From contig OZ024936.1 of the NCBI GenBank assembly GCA_964017235.1, forward strand, positions 18,142,496 through 18,206,495: 64,000 nt of DNA, in the 5' to 3' direction. The stretch comes from Sabellastarte sp. h YS-2021 (taxonomy: Eukaryota > Annelida > Polychaeta > Sabellida > Sabellidae). Positions 10,420 to 23,300 of the stretch are shown piece after piece. Below the pieces are notes generated by a model. That model was not told the origin of the DNA. It saw nothing but the letters and a program-made list of their open reading frames with translations, and searched no databases. The translations under genes and the position numbers were made by a program. Each line of letters begins with the position of its first letter. Within the stretch, counting starts at the first letter, position 1.

Positions 10420-12600
10420 TGAAGTGATCCCGATCCCCTTCATCCCTCTTGCTTGTAGATTTTGGTTAAGCATATGGTTTGTTTTCAAACATTTTGAAAA
10501 AAATAAAACAATATTGTGGCAAACATATCTTTGCTAGATTCTAATTCTGAAATATAAAACCTTAGGAGTACTACTAAGACATAAAACATGTCAAACCACA
10601 AATGAGCCCAGATGAGTTACATGCATACCCACTTGTTGTGATAAGAGGGAACTGTGTGAACTAGGTGTAACATGGGTTTTGATATAAAGCATCATAAGCC
10701 TTCAAATATACAGAAGTGTACACATTTTTGTATGAGATGTCAAGATATAAGGTATATATGCGTAACTGGATTGCCACAACCCTGAACATGGCTTAAACTA
10801 GATGAAAGACTATTTTATTGACAATTGAATGCTATTAGTTCTAAGATACAAGGTATACATGCACAATTGGATTGCCACAAACCTAAACAATACTGAACCA
10901 TACATTTGTTAGGATTCAGAAAGATATTATAAGCAGATGATGTGACAACATATATAAATTAATTTTTTTTTCAGGAATTTCCAAATGTTACTTTTGATAA
11001 AGTTGGAGGTGCTGATTTTATGTCAAAATCATTTATCTGTACTAAAACTGATTCATAAAGGTTTGTTGTTTTAATTTTATGTTAGTAAAAATACATTCCT
11101 GGCTTGCACTTATGTCAATGCATATTTTAGTCAAAAGAAATCCATGTCACTACAATTAAAACAAGTAAAATCATGGGATTTGTGTCCAAATTGTGCCAAA
11201 GTGAGACAGAAGCAAGAGATATTTTACTTCTCTGTACTCTGCAGTACTATTAAAACAAAACTATGGCATTATACCAGTACAGGATCAGTCCAGACTATCT
11301 GAATCCATACTTAAATATTGTCTGTCATAGGATTTTGATAAGAAACAAAACAGTAATTAGAACATATATCTGGCAATAAATTGCATTACTGGAAAATTGT
11401 ACACCTGAATGTAACTGAAGCTATTTTTCACTTCTGTGAGCTTTTCAAAAAACAATATCAATACCTTTAGTGGGTTACTTTGTGTAAATATACTTAACCC
11501 CAAAAAGAGAAAGTTTTATAAAAAAAATATTATATATCTTGCCATTTTTTTTTGCTTCATATAAGTCATATTTTGTTAGATATAGAACACTGAATAGTGT
11601 ATATTTATGGAAATGTATTTTGGCCACTAAGATAATTGTCTTTTGCCAATGTTTATTCTTTAATGGTTCATTTAATTTTCTTTTAGGGCAGTGACTGGAT
11701 AAATGGACAGATCACACTTTTATCAATTCTTTAGATTGTCCTCCCTGTAGGAAACAAACAGAATTGCTGGGAAAAGATGTACGCAAGATTTAACATGAAT
11801 ACATTTTCTCCACAACTAAATAAACTCAGGATTTTTTGGGGGTGGAGATATCTCATTCTTTAAATACCATACCAGAACTCCTGTGAGAATTATGCTAATT
11901 GTGTATTATAAATGACAAACGTAATTTAAGTTATAACTTAAAGTGCAGTTTAAACATACTACTGTCTTAGTACAGTTATATTCTAAAGGAAACTTGCAAA
12001 ATGTGATTTAAATGGTTAGAAGTTAAATATTAAATATAAAGTTTCATTAAATAGAGTGTTTTGGGTTTCTACATTCTCTTCCAAATATTATCAAGTTTTG
12101 CAAATAGTAGTCGCTTTTACCAAATCTCCCATTGATACAACCTTTCATAATCTATAAATTCATGAAGTACTTCATTCCATTTTGAATTTCCTTCTCATAT
12201 AGGCTTATTGGTGGAGGAAAGGAGTGCTACAAATGATTTCATGTATAGCATATTTGTCTACTCACTTCGTACTTAGAAACTCCACATATCAGATAATCAG
12301 ATGTACATGTTACATATAAGCTTGCATGTTAAGCAAGAAACATTACACCAAGTACCAATAATTTCGTAAAAATGGAAATTGATTTTTGATTTAACCTCAT
12401 GAGAAGAATTATTATGATTTCTTGAGACAGTTTGGTAAAATAATTGAACTTTATATTGCTTATGAAAATTATTTACTATGCAAACATGAATGACCATAGC
12501 TATTGACAAAGAAATTGTGATGCCACAGATATATAGGACAATGTGTTATTCAATCACATCTTTTCTTTTCCATTTTTGTAATTACTCAGTGTAGTGAAAA
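10420..12600. repeat. Segmental duplication, copy A
   Basis: Landmarks shared with copies B and C: CCCCTTCATCCCTCTTGCTTG at 10435 (C at 27835); TATCTGAATCCA at 11297 (B at 19847); the TTTAGGGCAGTGACT block at 11683 (B at 20136); GAACTCCTGTGAGA at 11876 (B at 20320, C at 29645); and ACAGGACAATRTGTTA-like sequence at 12535 (C at 30295). Order and orientation are conserved. No protein family is seen inside it. A local duplication of about 108 bp is present at 10737-10844 and 10846-10920. Confidence 0.65.
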
Positions 12601-12709
12601 TGTGATTGCTCTGAATTGTTTTCAAAAGGAAATCTCTGAGCATGAAACACTGTAGCAATGTATCTGTGAACCAGAATTACAAATCAGTGAACTCAGTGTC
12701 TGTGACTGG

Positions 12710-13394
12710 ATGATTAATAGAAGGTACCAGAAATTGGTTTGCCTTTCTATCAGTTCAAAACTGGAAGAAAATTACATTGCAACTTTAGTGAATGTAAATG
12801 GAAAACTCATTTGGAATGATTTAGGTGAAAATCATGTTTATAGTATCAGTACAAGTGAATGCATAAGTAACACAGATAAAACATTAAAGAATACACAAAC
12901 TTAAACACAAAATTAAACCCAGTTCATGAAATGTCTGATCTTGTGTTCCTGGAATTTTTATGATATGTAGTGAAATGCCATTTACAGAATTCTCCTGTAC
13001 TGTGTTTCCCCCCCCCCTTGATTTTCCCTGCCTATTATTTTGTTGTCGTCACTGTGCCCCTGGGTCGTCCTCCCATTTTTAACAACTAGCTCTAGGGAAA
13101 CTCTAGTTATCACTTTTTGCTTAAATTACAGTTGAGAGAATTGGTATTTTTGCAAGTTGTGTTGAGTGAATTGTTTGACACAAGGATAATCCATATGGAT
13201 GGCTATAATTGACCAAGAGTTATAGTAACGGGGTGGTGAACTGTGTTACTTATTATACCAGTATCATTGGTTACTGCCTTATTTAAATTCAGTTAATTTC
13301 GGTCTGGTAAGAAAAAAAGTAGACAGAGACTGTGGCAGTGATAATTAGGTATTATATTTGCCAGTAGTGAGTAAACATTAACTGCAGTGCCCTG
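12710..13394. other. Gene-free stretch
   Basis: One short open frame (12710-12904) without recognisable motifs, and a C-run at about 13006. Nothing else is seen. Confidence 0.45.
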
Positions 13395-13977
13395 GGCCCG
13401 TATTCAAGAAAGGTCTTAGCCAGGGCTTAGGCTTAAAGTTTAGACTTTTGTCTCAAGTTTCTGCCCAAAAACTGCTGAAACTTTTGTCTTAGGCTTAGTC
13501 GTATCCACAAAGAATTTAAGACCAGTCTTAGGCTTAGCCAAGGGCTCGACTTTAAGACTGGTTGGTAGTGGGCTTAAATTTTGTAAAGAGGACTTAAATA
13601 TGGCCGCCATAGACTTTTCTCCACTTCAAAATTTGATATGGCTGTAAAGAAAGTATAATTATACAGAACACCTCATTAAACAGTCTTTGGGAAGCTTATA
13701 TGTGGTGACAAGGTTTTCCATTTCAAAAGAGCACTTTTCCTTAGATAAAATGCAATAAATGAAGGATGCATGTCACTAATAGTATAGTTTGAATAGAAAA
13801 GAAAGGTCACATGATCCAGAAAACCATTGTGGTTATTTGATAATCTTGGACTTAGCTAAGTCACCCTTTGTGAATACTATTTTAAGACAAAACTTAGCTG
13901 AAACAACAGTCTCAACTTTAAGACCACATTTAAGCCTAACACCTGGCTAAGTCTAAGACCATTCATGAATACCGGCC
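13395..13977. mobile_element. MITE with long inverted repeats and CTG duplication
   Basis: A 583-bp element. The left end GGCCCGTATTCAAGAAAGG matches the complement of the right end (GGCCGGTATTCATGAATGG), and similarity continues for about 50 bp through TCTTAG/TAGGCTTAAA motifs. It is flanked by CTG on both sides (13392-13394 and 13978-13980). The related sequence at about 15830 (AGTGCCCTGCATCAC) looks like an unoccupied version of the site with one CTG. No coding capacity. The superfamily is uncertain. Confidence 0.75.
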
Positions 13978-13982
13978 CTGGT

Positions 13983-14168
13983 TTACACATTAGGGAATGA
14001 CACATAATAATACACACACTGGATAAATATTAATTTTATTTTTGTTGGATAACCAGAGTTTATATACATACATGAGATGCATCAGCTAAGGCCACCTTGA
14101 GAAAAGATAAGGCTAATAAGATAAGGTTATCTTAAGTTAAGTTTTAACTATGTACAAGAGGGTCAAAG
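13983..14168. repeat. Direct duplication, left copy
   Basis: Matches 15836-16015 with perhaps 80 per cent identity by eye (GGAATGACA, GGATAAATATTAAT, AAGGCCACCTT, AGATAAGGT, GTACAAGAGGG in the same order). The pair is about 1.85 kb apart. Each copy carries different insertions, so the duplication predates the MITEs at 13395 and 14171. Confidence 0.7.
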
Positions 14169-14170
14169 CC

Positions 14171-14893
14171 CATTGTACACTAGCGCGGCGCGGCGCAATG
14201 CGGCACGGCTAAATAAATTAGAAATAAAGGAAGTAGTTCACTGCTTATACACATATGCGGCGCAGCAGCTAGCGGTGCGGTGCGTATTTTTCTATTTAGA
14301 AAATTTTCTATTTTTTTAAAAAACCGCGCGGCTTTTTTTACTATTTTCCCCAAATTTTCATTGATATTTCGATTCCCCACATGTTGCAAATAGCAGTCTA
14401 GTACAGAACTTTACACAAATATATTAATTGGAAAACATAATTCAAAATATTCATGCTCATTATGAAGGGATTAACCACTAGGAGAGAGATGACAATATAT
14501 ATTGTGTGCCAAGAAAGACACATAAAAAGGTTTAACTGAATGAGGATTGCAATTACCAGCAGTTTTAAAAGGGACACACTAGCCATGGGTCTTCTTTGTG
14601 GAGGGATTAAGTCCAATCACAACAGTGCTTAATTAATTCATTGAAAAAGGGTGTAATCACCAGTATTATAAGACTCTCCTTTGTTGAGAGATTAAATGCA
14701 TGTTAGGGTAGCAGGGTGTGGAAATATACTTGGAATATTAGCTGTTTAACTTTCACTGTAGCTTAAAATATTTTTCAATTATACTGAAAACTACTGAGAA
14801 AATTGCCCAAATGTGAAAGATCAAGAAAATTCGTCTGCTCAGTATGCAGTAAAAATCGTACCGCGCCGCCCCGTGCCGCATATATGTGCAAGA
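14171..14893. mobile_element. GC-rich-ended MITE-like insertion
   Basis: An AT-rich body bounded by unusually CpG-rich ends: GCGCGGCGCGGCGC and CACATATGCGGCGCAGC on the left, and the complement of CACATATATGCGGCACGG on the right (14855-14893). The right-hand copy of the surrounding duplication (about 16015) lacks this material between GTACAAGAGG and TTAAGGGT, which supports an insertion. The exact ends and target duplication are unclear. Confidence 0.5.
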
Positions 14894-14895
14894 GC

Positions 14896-15835
14896 CTTAA
14901 GGGTCGCATGTTTCATTTGTTAGTTTAATAGATAACAATTCATTAAAATAGGTATGTAATATTTGGAGTAAAGTAAAGCCTCTAACATAGATAAAAGATA
15001 AAATTGACATTAAAATTAATAAAAGATAGCAGAGGATGTCGAGGATTGCCTCTATCTAGCTGAAAAGTAAAAACCTTAAGGAGCCAGTGCAATGTGGCCC
15101 CTAAATTTCAATAATAAAAAAGCCCAGGAGAGTGCAATTGGTTTTCCTGTACAGAAAAAATACTACACTTATAACATAATTAAAACACGTATAAGTGCTT
15201 TCTGCTAATAGATGCCAGCATTGTCAATTGGCTATAAATATGACAACTCCTCATCCTGCTGGCTGACCGCAGATGATGCATTCAACTGAAGTGATTCTTA
15301 TTCACATCTCGACAACTGTACATATATGAAGGTAGCAGGTAATGTGAATTGCTGCAGTCTTTGTTGTGTTCATACTGGTGACAACACAAGGACACAACCT
15401 TTTTCTTATAACTATTGCAGGCCAATGCTATTGTGTCCTTGAAAACTGAAAAGTGTGGAGCTGCAGACTAAAAACAGAGTCTCCCCAACCTCTGTGGTGT
15501 ATATATGCCAGTCATCAGCTTTACCATGCCAGATCTGGGTGTGAACCTCTGATTATCTGAAATCACAAACTACAGGGTGCAACTGGTCAAGAGGTACACA
15601 TGGTGGGAGAAGTGAGACAGAAAATTAAAACTGTTTGAAAAGGGCATGCAAGCACTTTGGTGTCTGATTTTAGAATGATATATGTCTGCCTTTTGGCGGG
15701 ATTACAAAGGTGAAAGGTGAATATTAAGAGGGCAATAGTCCCTACATAATTAGGCAGGTTAAACAAAATATTTTTGTTAGCACTGAATTGGGTAACACCC
15801 TACTTGTTACCCAATCACAGTGCCCTGCATCACTT
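14896..15835. other. Gene-free stretch
   Basis: No exon or RNA gene recognised. A short palindromic pair (GGGTAACACCC and GTTACCC) lies at about 15789-15815. Confidence 0.45.
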
Positions 15836-16015
15836 ACTAAGGAATGACATAAAAATGCACACACTTGGGAAATATTAATTTCATTTCTATGTTAGACGAC
15901 TAGAGTTGAAATACAAACATAACATGAGATACAGCAATTAAGGCCACCTTAAGAAAATTAAAGGTTAATAAGATAAGGTGACCTTAAGTTAAGGTTTAGC
16001 TATGTACAAGAGGGG
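15836..16015. repeat. Direct duplication, right copy
   Basis: Partner of 13983-14168. Its upstream flank gives a natural empty site for the 583-bp MITE. Confidence 0.7.
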
Positions 16016-16275
16016 TTAAGGGTTACATGACCCTAATGGTTATTATTACACATTAAAGTAAGGTGGCCTTAAATAAAGTGTGGTTTGCTGAGGTATTAGG
16101 TGTTATAGAATAGAAAACCACCAGAAACCTTGCATTCATAGTCTTATTACTGCTTTGATATTTGTATTAATTGTGTTGAACTTACAATTGTCAGTAACTT
16201 AATTTTAAGGGGGTTGAAACCCACCAACTGTGGAGTACCATAATTATTGTCAAAAAGAATTTTCCACGGGATACA

Positions 16276-16465
16276 TTTTTATTTGTGATTTTACGTCGCT
16301 TTCAACACTGTACAGGTCATATCACGACGGGTAGTTGGAAGGGCAGAGGAAACCAGTAAATATAGTTCGCTAGGGTTGTGTACTGTAAACTGCCGACCAA
16401 CGGGAAGCAACTATCAGCTTTCCCACTTGAGGCCATCACGGGGATCGAACCCCGGTCTTCCACCA
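16276..16465 (-). repeat. tRNA-derived SINE, 5'-truncated
   Basis: On minus it contains the B-box region CCGGGGTTCGATCCCC, the body, and the 3' end GTGTTGAAAGCGACGTAAAA. The A-box part is missing, so it is 5'-truncated by some 45 bp. A short direct repeat GATACA flanks it (16270-16275 and 16466-16471), which may be the target duplication. Confidence 0.85.
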
Positions 16466-16471
16466 GATACA

Positions 16472-17754
16472 AACACAGTATAAAATAACTTTATGTCAAT
16501 CGAACTACAGTAAAATTAATGTCAATACATGCCTACAGAGTGGTTCTTGATATCTGACCTGTATTAAAAATGCGATCCCAGGTCATGAAATTTATATACA
16601 TGTGGATTCAAAACTGATGAGTCCATGTCAGAATCTACTGACTTCTGTAAAATTTGGGACCTCTGGATAAAGCATAGTAACATTATCATAAAACTAGCAG
16701 GATAGTTTACATGTATGTTAAAAATGCTATAATTGAAAAATTACTTACTAAAAGGTTGGAAATGTATATTTGACTTTCTATGTCGAATATTTATAATTAA
16801 AAGTCTTGGCCAAAACTAGGACTTTCGTAATTCTTAGCTTGGCCATGGAAAAAGAGTCTAAACAAGGCTATATTTTGACCCACAATATCAGAGTTTTCCA
16901 GTCTTTTTATAATTTTTGATTGTGCAAGCAGACATGGCTTTTGCAAGGTTTTGTAACATTAAATATTTACTACTTTTGAATAGGAGACAGGTTTGAAAAA
17001 TAAGTGATCAAATATTTGACAGATTTATGGCTTTTTCAAGTCTAGGTTTTTAAGAAAGATGGGTCTTGATGTTGTAAAATAAAAAAAGAAGCCGATACAT
17101 TAAACATGCCAACTACATGATACAATACCTTGAATACTTGAAAGATTCACTGATTTTTTGTCAACTCCATATTTCATTCTTCATAAATGTAAGTAATGGA
17201 TAATTACTCATTGGCATGTGAAGAACATACATTATAATTTCTAAAAGACAGATTTACACATTAGTGCAATGAATTTGTCAAATACATTTCTATAATTTTG
17301 TACAAAAACTTGTAAGTATTAAATACTTAAAGTTGGAGATTCTTATAGGACACTATAATTTAAGGATCTGTTCCACTATTAGGAATTTGAGTACCCCCGA
17401 AATTGGGGAACTCTAGCACAACTGAAGAAAAATTGCAGCTAGAGGTATTATGCTTGCAAGTGACTCATTATTAAGTCATGATCCTCCCCTGAACTTTGAC
17501 AATAGAATGTGAAATGTATAGGTATAAATTTCTGCAATAGGCCTACATAACTGGAGATTATGCCTAATTAATAGCCATTTGGGTCAGAATATGGATCTCT
17601 ATTTTTAAGTAGCAGGAGTGACAGTTATTATTCAGCTCCTGGAAAGCCATCAGTCAACTCTGGATGTCTAGCTGTAATACTATCTCTTCAGAATTTGTGG
17701 GTAGTTGAAAGGAAATTTATCAGACAATGGAAAGATTAACCAAAACAGCAGACT
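16472..17754. other. Gene-free stretch
   Basis: AT-rich DNA with no exon, RNA gene or known repeat recognised. Confidence 0.45.
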
Positions 17755-18480
17755 GATGACAGAACTAGAGCAAAAGAAGTAAAATGCTAATTTAAATTTT
17801 GTCAGATTGCCCCCAGAATTGATTAGAGTGATACGACATACAATTGAACCCTGCATCCAACATTATAAACCAAGTATAGTTGTTGCCCTGTGACATCTTT
17901 TATCTGAAAACAACTGTCTTTTCCTGCAACAAAGCTTCAGACTTGCTGGATGAAAAATCACAAACATTCATCCAAGAAGTTTAGGTGGCAAATTGTTGCC
18001 CAAGAATTTCATGATAAAGGCCATTGTCATAGATGCCACATGCCCTAGAAACTATTAATGGAACAACAAAACTCTCAGATGTACAAAATGGGGCAATTTT
18101 ACTTTACCGGTACGGGATCCGCCATGTTTGATAATTGCGGGAAATTTTCAAGGAAATATGAAATTCAATTTAAAAAGTTATAAATGAGGGCAAGCCCCCA
18201 ACCCCTAGAAATAGCATTCCTGAGTATTATAATAAAAATAAAAGGATGGAATTGATTAAAAACGTGAATTATATTATCGTCCAAGACCGTACCGGTAAAG
18301 TAAAAACTAGCCAAGAGATGTAACCGCAAAGCACTTTCAGGGGTTTCCATTACATTATATTTTTGATACAAAATATCTCTGGATGGATGTGGGTACCCAT
18401 GGGGCCAAGTCAGATGTTGCAATCTTAACTCAGTCAGAAATCAGAGTTTTTCTTCTGAGTGATCAACCGGACCTCCTTCC
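17755..18480 (+). pseudogene. Relic of a second Harbinger-type transposase
   Basis: A plus-strand reading with stops still follows the family order: NFVRLPPELIRVIRHTIEP (about 17805-17860), a helix-turn-helix-like stretch (VVALxHLLSENNCLFLQQSF, about 17880-17935), FRWQIVAQEFHDKGHCHRCH in a shifted frame (about 17980-18040), then after an inserted MITE YLWMDVGTHGAKSDVAI and LLPPEYLQP (about 18370-18480). The WMDVGTHGAKSD block corresponds to the WVDVGxxGxxSD region of Harbinger transposases. In-frame stops at about 17785, 17896 and 17953, one frameshift and a MITE insertion make it a dead copy. Its sequence differs from the 5482-6626 transposase, so it is a separate lineage. Confidence 0.7.
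18097..18305. mobile_element. 209-bp MITE with perfect 19-bp terminal repeats
   Basis: TTTTACTTTACCGGTACGG at 18097-18115 is exactly the complement of 18287-18305. If the TA inside each end (TTTTA/TAAAA) is the target duplication, the element would be mariner-like; this is not certain. It interrupts the Harbinger transposase relic and has no coding capacity. Confidence 0.85.
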
Positions 18481-19679
18481 ACCAGAATACCTGCAGCCGT
18501 CCAATGACGAACACCTTACTTCTTTTTCAGATATAACACATTTGCTTTTATGTCATTATTTTTTTCAATTTGTTCCATTCAATAGATCCCCATATATAAC
18601 CATCTTCTCCGGTTATGTTTAATAAAAATATAAATATTCATGGTATATGTACACTAAGTGCTACTGGAACTGATTGGGTGTGGCTAAGAATTGCTGCTTT
18701 GCTAACACGATTTCTGTTCTTAAGACTTCTACATTTGTGGGTGCTCTGCAGTCTAACCCAGACATTGGTTTTTACTATATTTTCTCATTTAAAATGGAAG
18801 GCAGTTTCTCAGGTGTCTCTGGCAGTCTCCACTTATATACATAGACTGAGGTCCCACATGCTGAGGCTGCCTTTTTAAAAGTTTCATTAATTCAGAAAAC
18901 ATTTCAGAAAATGCTTTTGCTGTAGACTCCAATTTTATCAATTTTTGTCTCTCGTGATAATACATGCTCCGATTGAGTGATTTAGTAATAGAAAACTTCC
19001 AAACTAATAAAAAATCTGGATCAAATATGAGCGCAGTAAATGTTTTAAAGTAAATGTACAACTTACAGGGGAGTATCTATGATTTTTATTTAATACTGCC
19101 TGATTTGATTGTTGTAGATTTATACAAAGCTTGTTTGGGGGAGGGAGGAATGGTACAAAATTCATTTTGATGTTGAAAACTAAAAATAGAAGTAGTAAAC
19201 AAGATTTTAATACAGTTACATTAAGTTAACAGCTCTGTTGAATCAAAATATCAAATACAGTATATATGATTAACCGTATGATGTGTTTGATGGTAAGCAG
19301 TGCTTCTCAAATTTGGCCCTTTTGTCTTATGTAATTCAAGATACACTAATATACAATAAAACAAAGATTTAAGAACTATATACAGTGCCATAAATATACA
19401 CAGTAAAACAGAGAATATGGTAATCCACAAAAAAAAAATATGTAATATTTGTTTTAATCTTTCTAATATTAGTTTTATCACTATCTACTCCAAAACTAGA
19501 ATTTAGCATAATTAAAACTAAAATAAATTGTCAGACATTCCCTAAGTATATTTGTTTTGCCTTACCTCCCATTTCTAGGGTTATGTCGACACCAATGTGA
19601 TAAGAAAACTAGACAATGGAAATCAGAGTATATAAACTATACAGGAACACTAAATTCTTCTTGTGTGTGGCCTTACAGT
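18481..19679. other. No recognisable gene
   Basis: Open frames of 60-100 codons occur on both strands (for example 18789-19061 minus and 19557-19868 plus), but none has recognisable motifs or convincing splice borders. The 19557-19868 frame follows a TTTCTAG acceptor-like site and is Cys/Lys-rich; I could not tie it to a family. Confidence 0.35.
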
Positions 19680-20373
19680 TTTAAAATTAAGTGTGGAAGG
19701 GAAGGGAAACAGTGTCGTTCTACAGGAGATGGTAGAATTAATGTTTCTACTAATAAAAAGTGGTATGCCTGGGCCTACTGGCTTATACAAAAATGTCTGT
19801 ATTCTGCACCATTTTGTAAAAATTATAATACCATATGCAAATATCTATCTGAATCCAAACTGGAGTAATGTTTCTCAAAGAGTTTGGATAAAAGATTCTA
19901 ATTTATATATATAGAACATATATTTGGCATTAAATGGTATACATGCGTATGACGCTAAAGGTTTTAATGTCCCCCCTTAATTTATTGTACCAGTAGATTT
20001 TGCAAGTGGTGTTATATAAATATTGAGTTAGCAAGTTTATATTTCTGTCATCCATTCTTCATGTAAAACTATCAAGCAAATGACTCATTTCAATTGACTG
20101 ATGTATATACTTAAACAGTTCATTTGATTTGCTTTTAGGGCAGTGACTTACTACATGGGGAGATCACATTTATAAAAACTCTTTAGAATATTTACCCTGT
20201 GGAGAAACAATTATTGAAGAATTATTGAGAAAGATATTCTGGTAGATTTAACATGAATACATGGTCTACGCAGTAAAAACAACCCCTGGAGGAGATTACC
20301 ATATTTTACATACCATAACAGAACTCCTCTGAGAGTCATTTTTAGTTGTGTCACGTAAATGATGAATGTAATT
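19680..20373. repeat. Segmental duplication, copy B (left part)
   Basis: Collinear with copy A (11150-11930) and copy C (29460-29690): TATCTGAATCCA, AGAACATATATYTGGCA, TTTTAGGGCAGTGACT, AGATTTAACATGAATACAT and GAACTCCTCTGAGAG. The segment is interrupted at 20374 by the satellite-bearing element and resumes after about 23558 (TTTAAGTTTTAACTTAT). It continues more weakly to about 24000, where GTATATATGTCTGCTCAC matches copy A at 12246. Confidence 0.65.
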
Positions 20374-23300
20374 AAGCGTCCCTGAGAGGGCGCTTATTTG
20401 TTTTCGCCTCAGTTTCCTCGCCGCCGCCGCCGCATTATGGTCTCCCTTGAATATCTCCCTTATTATTAGAAGGTTTCAAACCATATTTGGCACTTATATA
20501 CCTTAGGCGTGGGAAAATTTTTCTGCATGCTTAAATTTTACCTTTGACCTTTATGAAGGTCACATGATCAAAAACAATTTTTTTAAGTACACCCCCCGTC
20601 ATCACAGTCCAGGAAAAACTACTTGCTACACAGCCTTATAATTTGACACACCTGTTCATACTATTGAAAACGCGAGCTGATTAGATTTTGGGAGCAATCC
20701 CTTAAAAAATGTCTCATTTATGGGTGATTTCCTCACACCTTCCAATCTGAGAGCCTTAAATTTAGGTCAACCCCCCTATTATCTTCTTAAGTATTGCTTT
20801 TAGAGCCATAAAATGTACTGGGAGGTAATAGGAAACCATATGTAGAGAGTCTAAATAGCCGGTCCGTTTTACCCCACGGCCCCCCCCCCCTTATGGGTCA
20901 AACTGGGGTCATAAAATAGCTGATTTTGAGTTTTTGCCTTATATCTCCTTTATTGTTGCTTTTATAGCTTCAGAATGTATTAAGAGATATTGGGAAAGCA
21001 TATGTGGAGAGTCTAAATAGCCGGTCAGTTTTACCCCACGGCCCCCCCTTATGGGTCAAACTGGGGTCATAAAATAGCTGATTTTGAGTTTTTGCCTTAT
21101 ATCTCCTTTATTGTTACTTTTATAGCTTCAGAATGTATTAAGAGGTATTGGGAAAGCATATGTGGAAAGTCTAAATAGCCGGTCAGTTTTACCCCACGGC
21201 CCCCCCTTATGGGTCAAACTGGGGTCATAAAATAGCTGATTTTAAGTTTTTGCCTTATATCTCCTTTATTGTTGCTTTTATAGCTTCAGAATGTATTAAG
21301 AGGTATTGCGAAAGCATTTGTGGAGAGTCTAAATAGCCGGTCAGTTTTACCCCCCAACCCCCCCTTATGGGTCAAACTGGGGTCATAAAATAGCTGATTT
21401 TGAGTTTTTGCCTTATATCTCCTTTATTGTTGCTTTTATAGCTTCAGAATGTATTAAGAGGTATTGGGAAAGCATATGTGGAGAGTCTAAATAGCTGGTC
21501 AGTTTTACCCCCCGACCCCCCCTTATTGGTCAAACTGGGGTCATAAAATAGCTGATTTTGAGTTTTTGCCTTATATCTTCTTTATTGTTGCTTTTATAGC
21601 TTCAGAATGTATTAAGAGGTATTGGGAAAGCATATGTGGAGAGTCTAAATAGCCGGTCAGTTTTACCCCCCGACCTCCCCCCTTATGGGCCAAACTGGGG
21701 TCATAAATAGCTGCGTTGGAGTTTTTGCCTTATATCTCCTTTATCGTTGCTTTTATAGCTTCAGAATGTATTCAGAGGTATTGGGAAAGCATATGTGGAG
21801 AGTCTAAATAGCTGGTCAGTTTTACCCCCCGACCTCCCCCCTTATGGGCCAAACTGGGGTCATAAATAGCTGCTTTGGAGTTTTTGCCTTATATCTCCTT
21901 TATCGTTGCTTTTATAGCTTCAGAATGTATTAAGAGGTATTGGGAAAGCATATGTGGAGAATCTAAATAGCCGGTCAGTTTTACCCCCCGACCTCCCCCC
22001 TTATGGGCCAAACTGGGGTCATAAATAGCTGCTTTGGAGTTTTTGCCTTATATCTCCTTTATCGTTGCTTTTATAGCTTCAGAATGTATTAAGAGGTATT
22101 GGGAAAGCAGATGTGGAGAGTCTAAATAGCCGGTCAGTTTTACCCCCCAACCCCCGCCTTATGGGTCAAACTGGGGTCATAAAATAGCTGATTTTGAGTT
22201 TTTGCCTTATATCTTCTTTATTGTTGATTTTATAGCTTCAGAATGTATGAAGAGGTATTGGGAAAGCATATGTGGAGAGTCTAAATAGCCGGTCAGTTTT
22301 ACCCCCCGACCTCCCCCCTTATGGGCCAAACTGGGGTCATTAATAGCTGCTTTGGAGTTTTTGCCTTATATCTCCTTTATCGTTGCTTTTATAGCTTCAG
22401 AATGTATTAAGAGGTATTGGGAAAGCATATGTAGAGAGTCTAAATAGCTGGTCAGTTTTACCCCCCGAACCCCCCTTATTGGTCAAACTGGGGTCATAAA
22501 ATAGCTGATTTTGAGTTTTTGCCTTATATCTCCTTTATTGTTGCTTTTATAGCTTCAGAATGTATGAAGAGGTATTGGGAAAGCATATGTGGAGAGTCTA
22601 AATAGCCAGTCAGTTTTACCCCCCAACCCCCCCTTATAGGCTAAACTGGGGTCATAAATAGCTGATTTTGAGTTTTTGCCTTATATCTCCTTTATCGTTG
22701 CTTTTATAGCTTCAGAATGTATTAAGAGGTATTGGGAAAGCATATGTGGAGAATCTAAATAGCTGGTCACTTTTATCCCCTGATCCCTCCCCCCCATGGG
22801 TGAAACTGGGGTCATAAAATAGTTGATTTCGAGTTTTTGTCTTATATCTCCTTTAATGTTGCTTTTATAGATTGAGAATGTATTAAGAAGTATTGGGAAA
22901 GCATATGTGGAGAGTCTAAGTAGCCGGTCAGTTTTACCACCCGACCCCCCTCCCCTTATGGGTCAAACTGGGGTAAAAAATAGCTGTTTTGGAGTTTTTA
23001 CCTGATATCTCCTTCATTGTTGCTATTATAGCTTCGGAATGTATTAAGGTATTGGGAAACCATATGTGGACAGTCTAAATAGCCGTTTAGTTTTACCTCC
23101 TGACCCCCATGTATGGGTCAAACTGGGGTCATGAAATAGCTTTTGCCTTTATTGTTGCTTTTATGCTTTCACAATGTATTAAAACCTATTGCAAAACCCT
23201 GTGGACAATCTAAATAGCAATACATACTTGCACACATGATTATATATGAAGTTATCAATATTCGTTACTGAAATGCTTTGTAGCATTTACACAAAATTTA

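Noticed and set aside
18789-19061. 90-codon minus-strand frame
   Set aside because: Protein-like in places but without acceptor or donor sites at its borders and with an open frame on the opposite strand.
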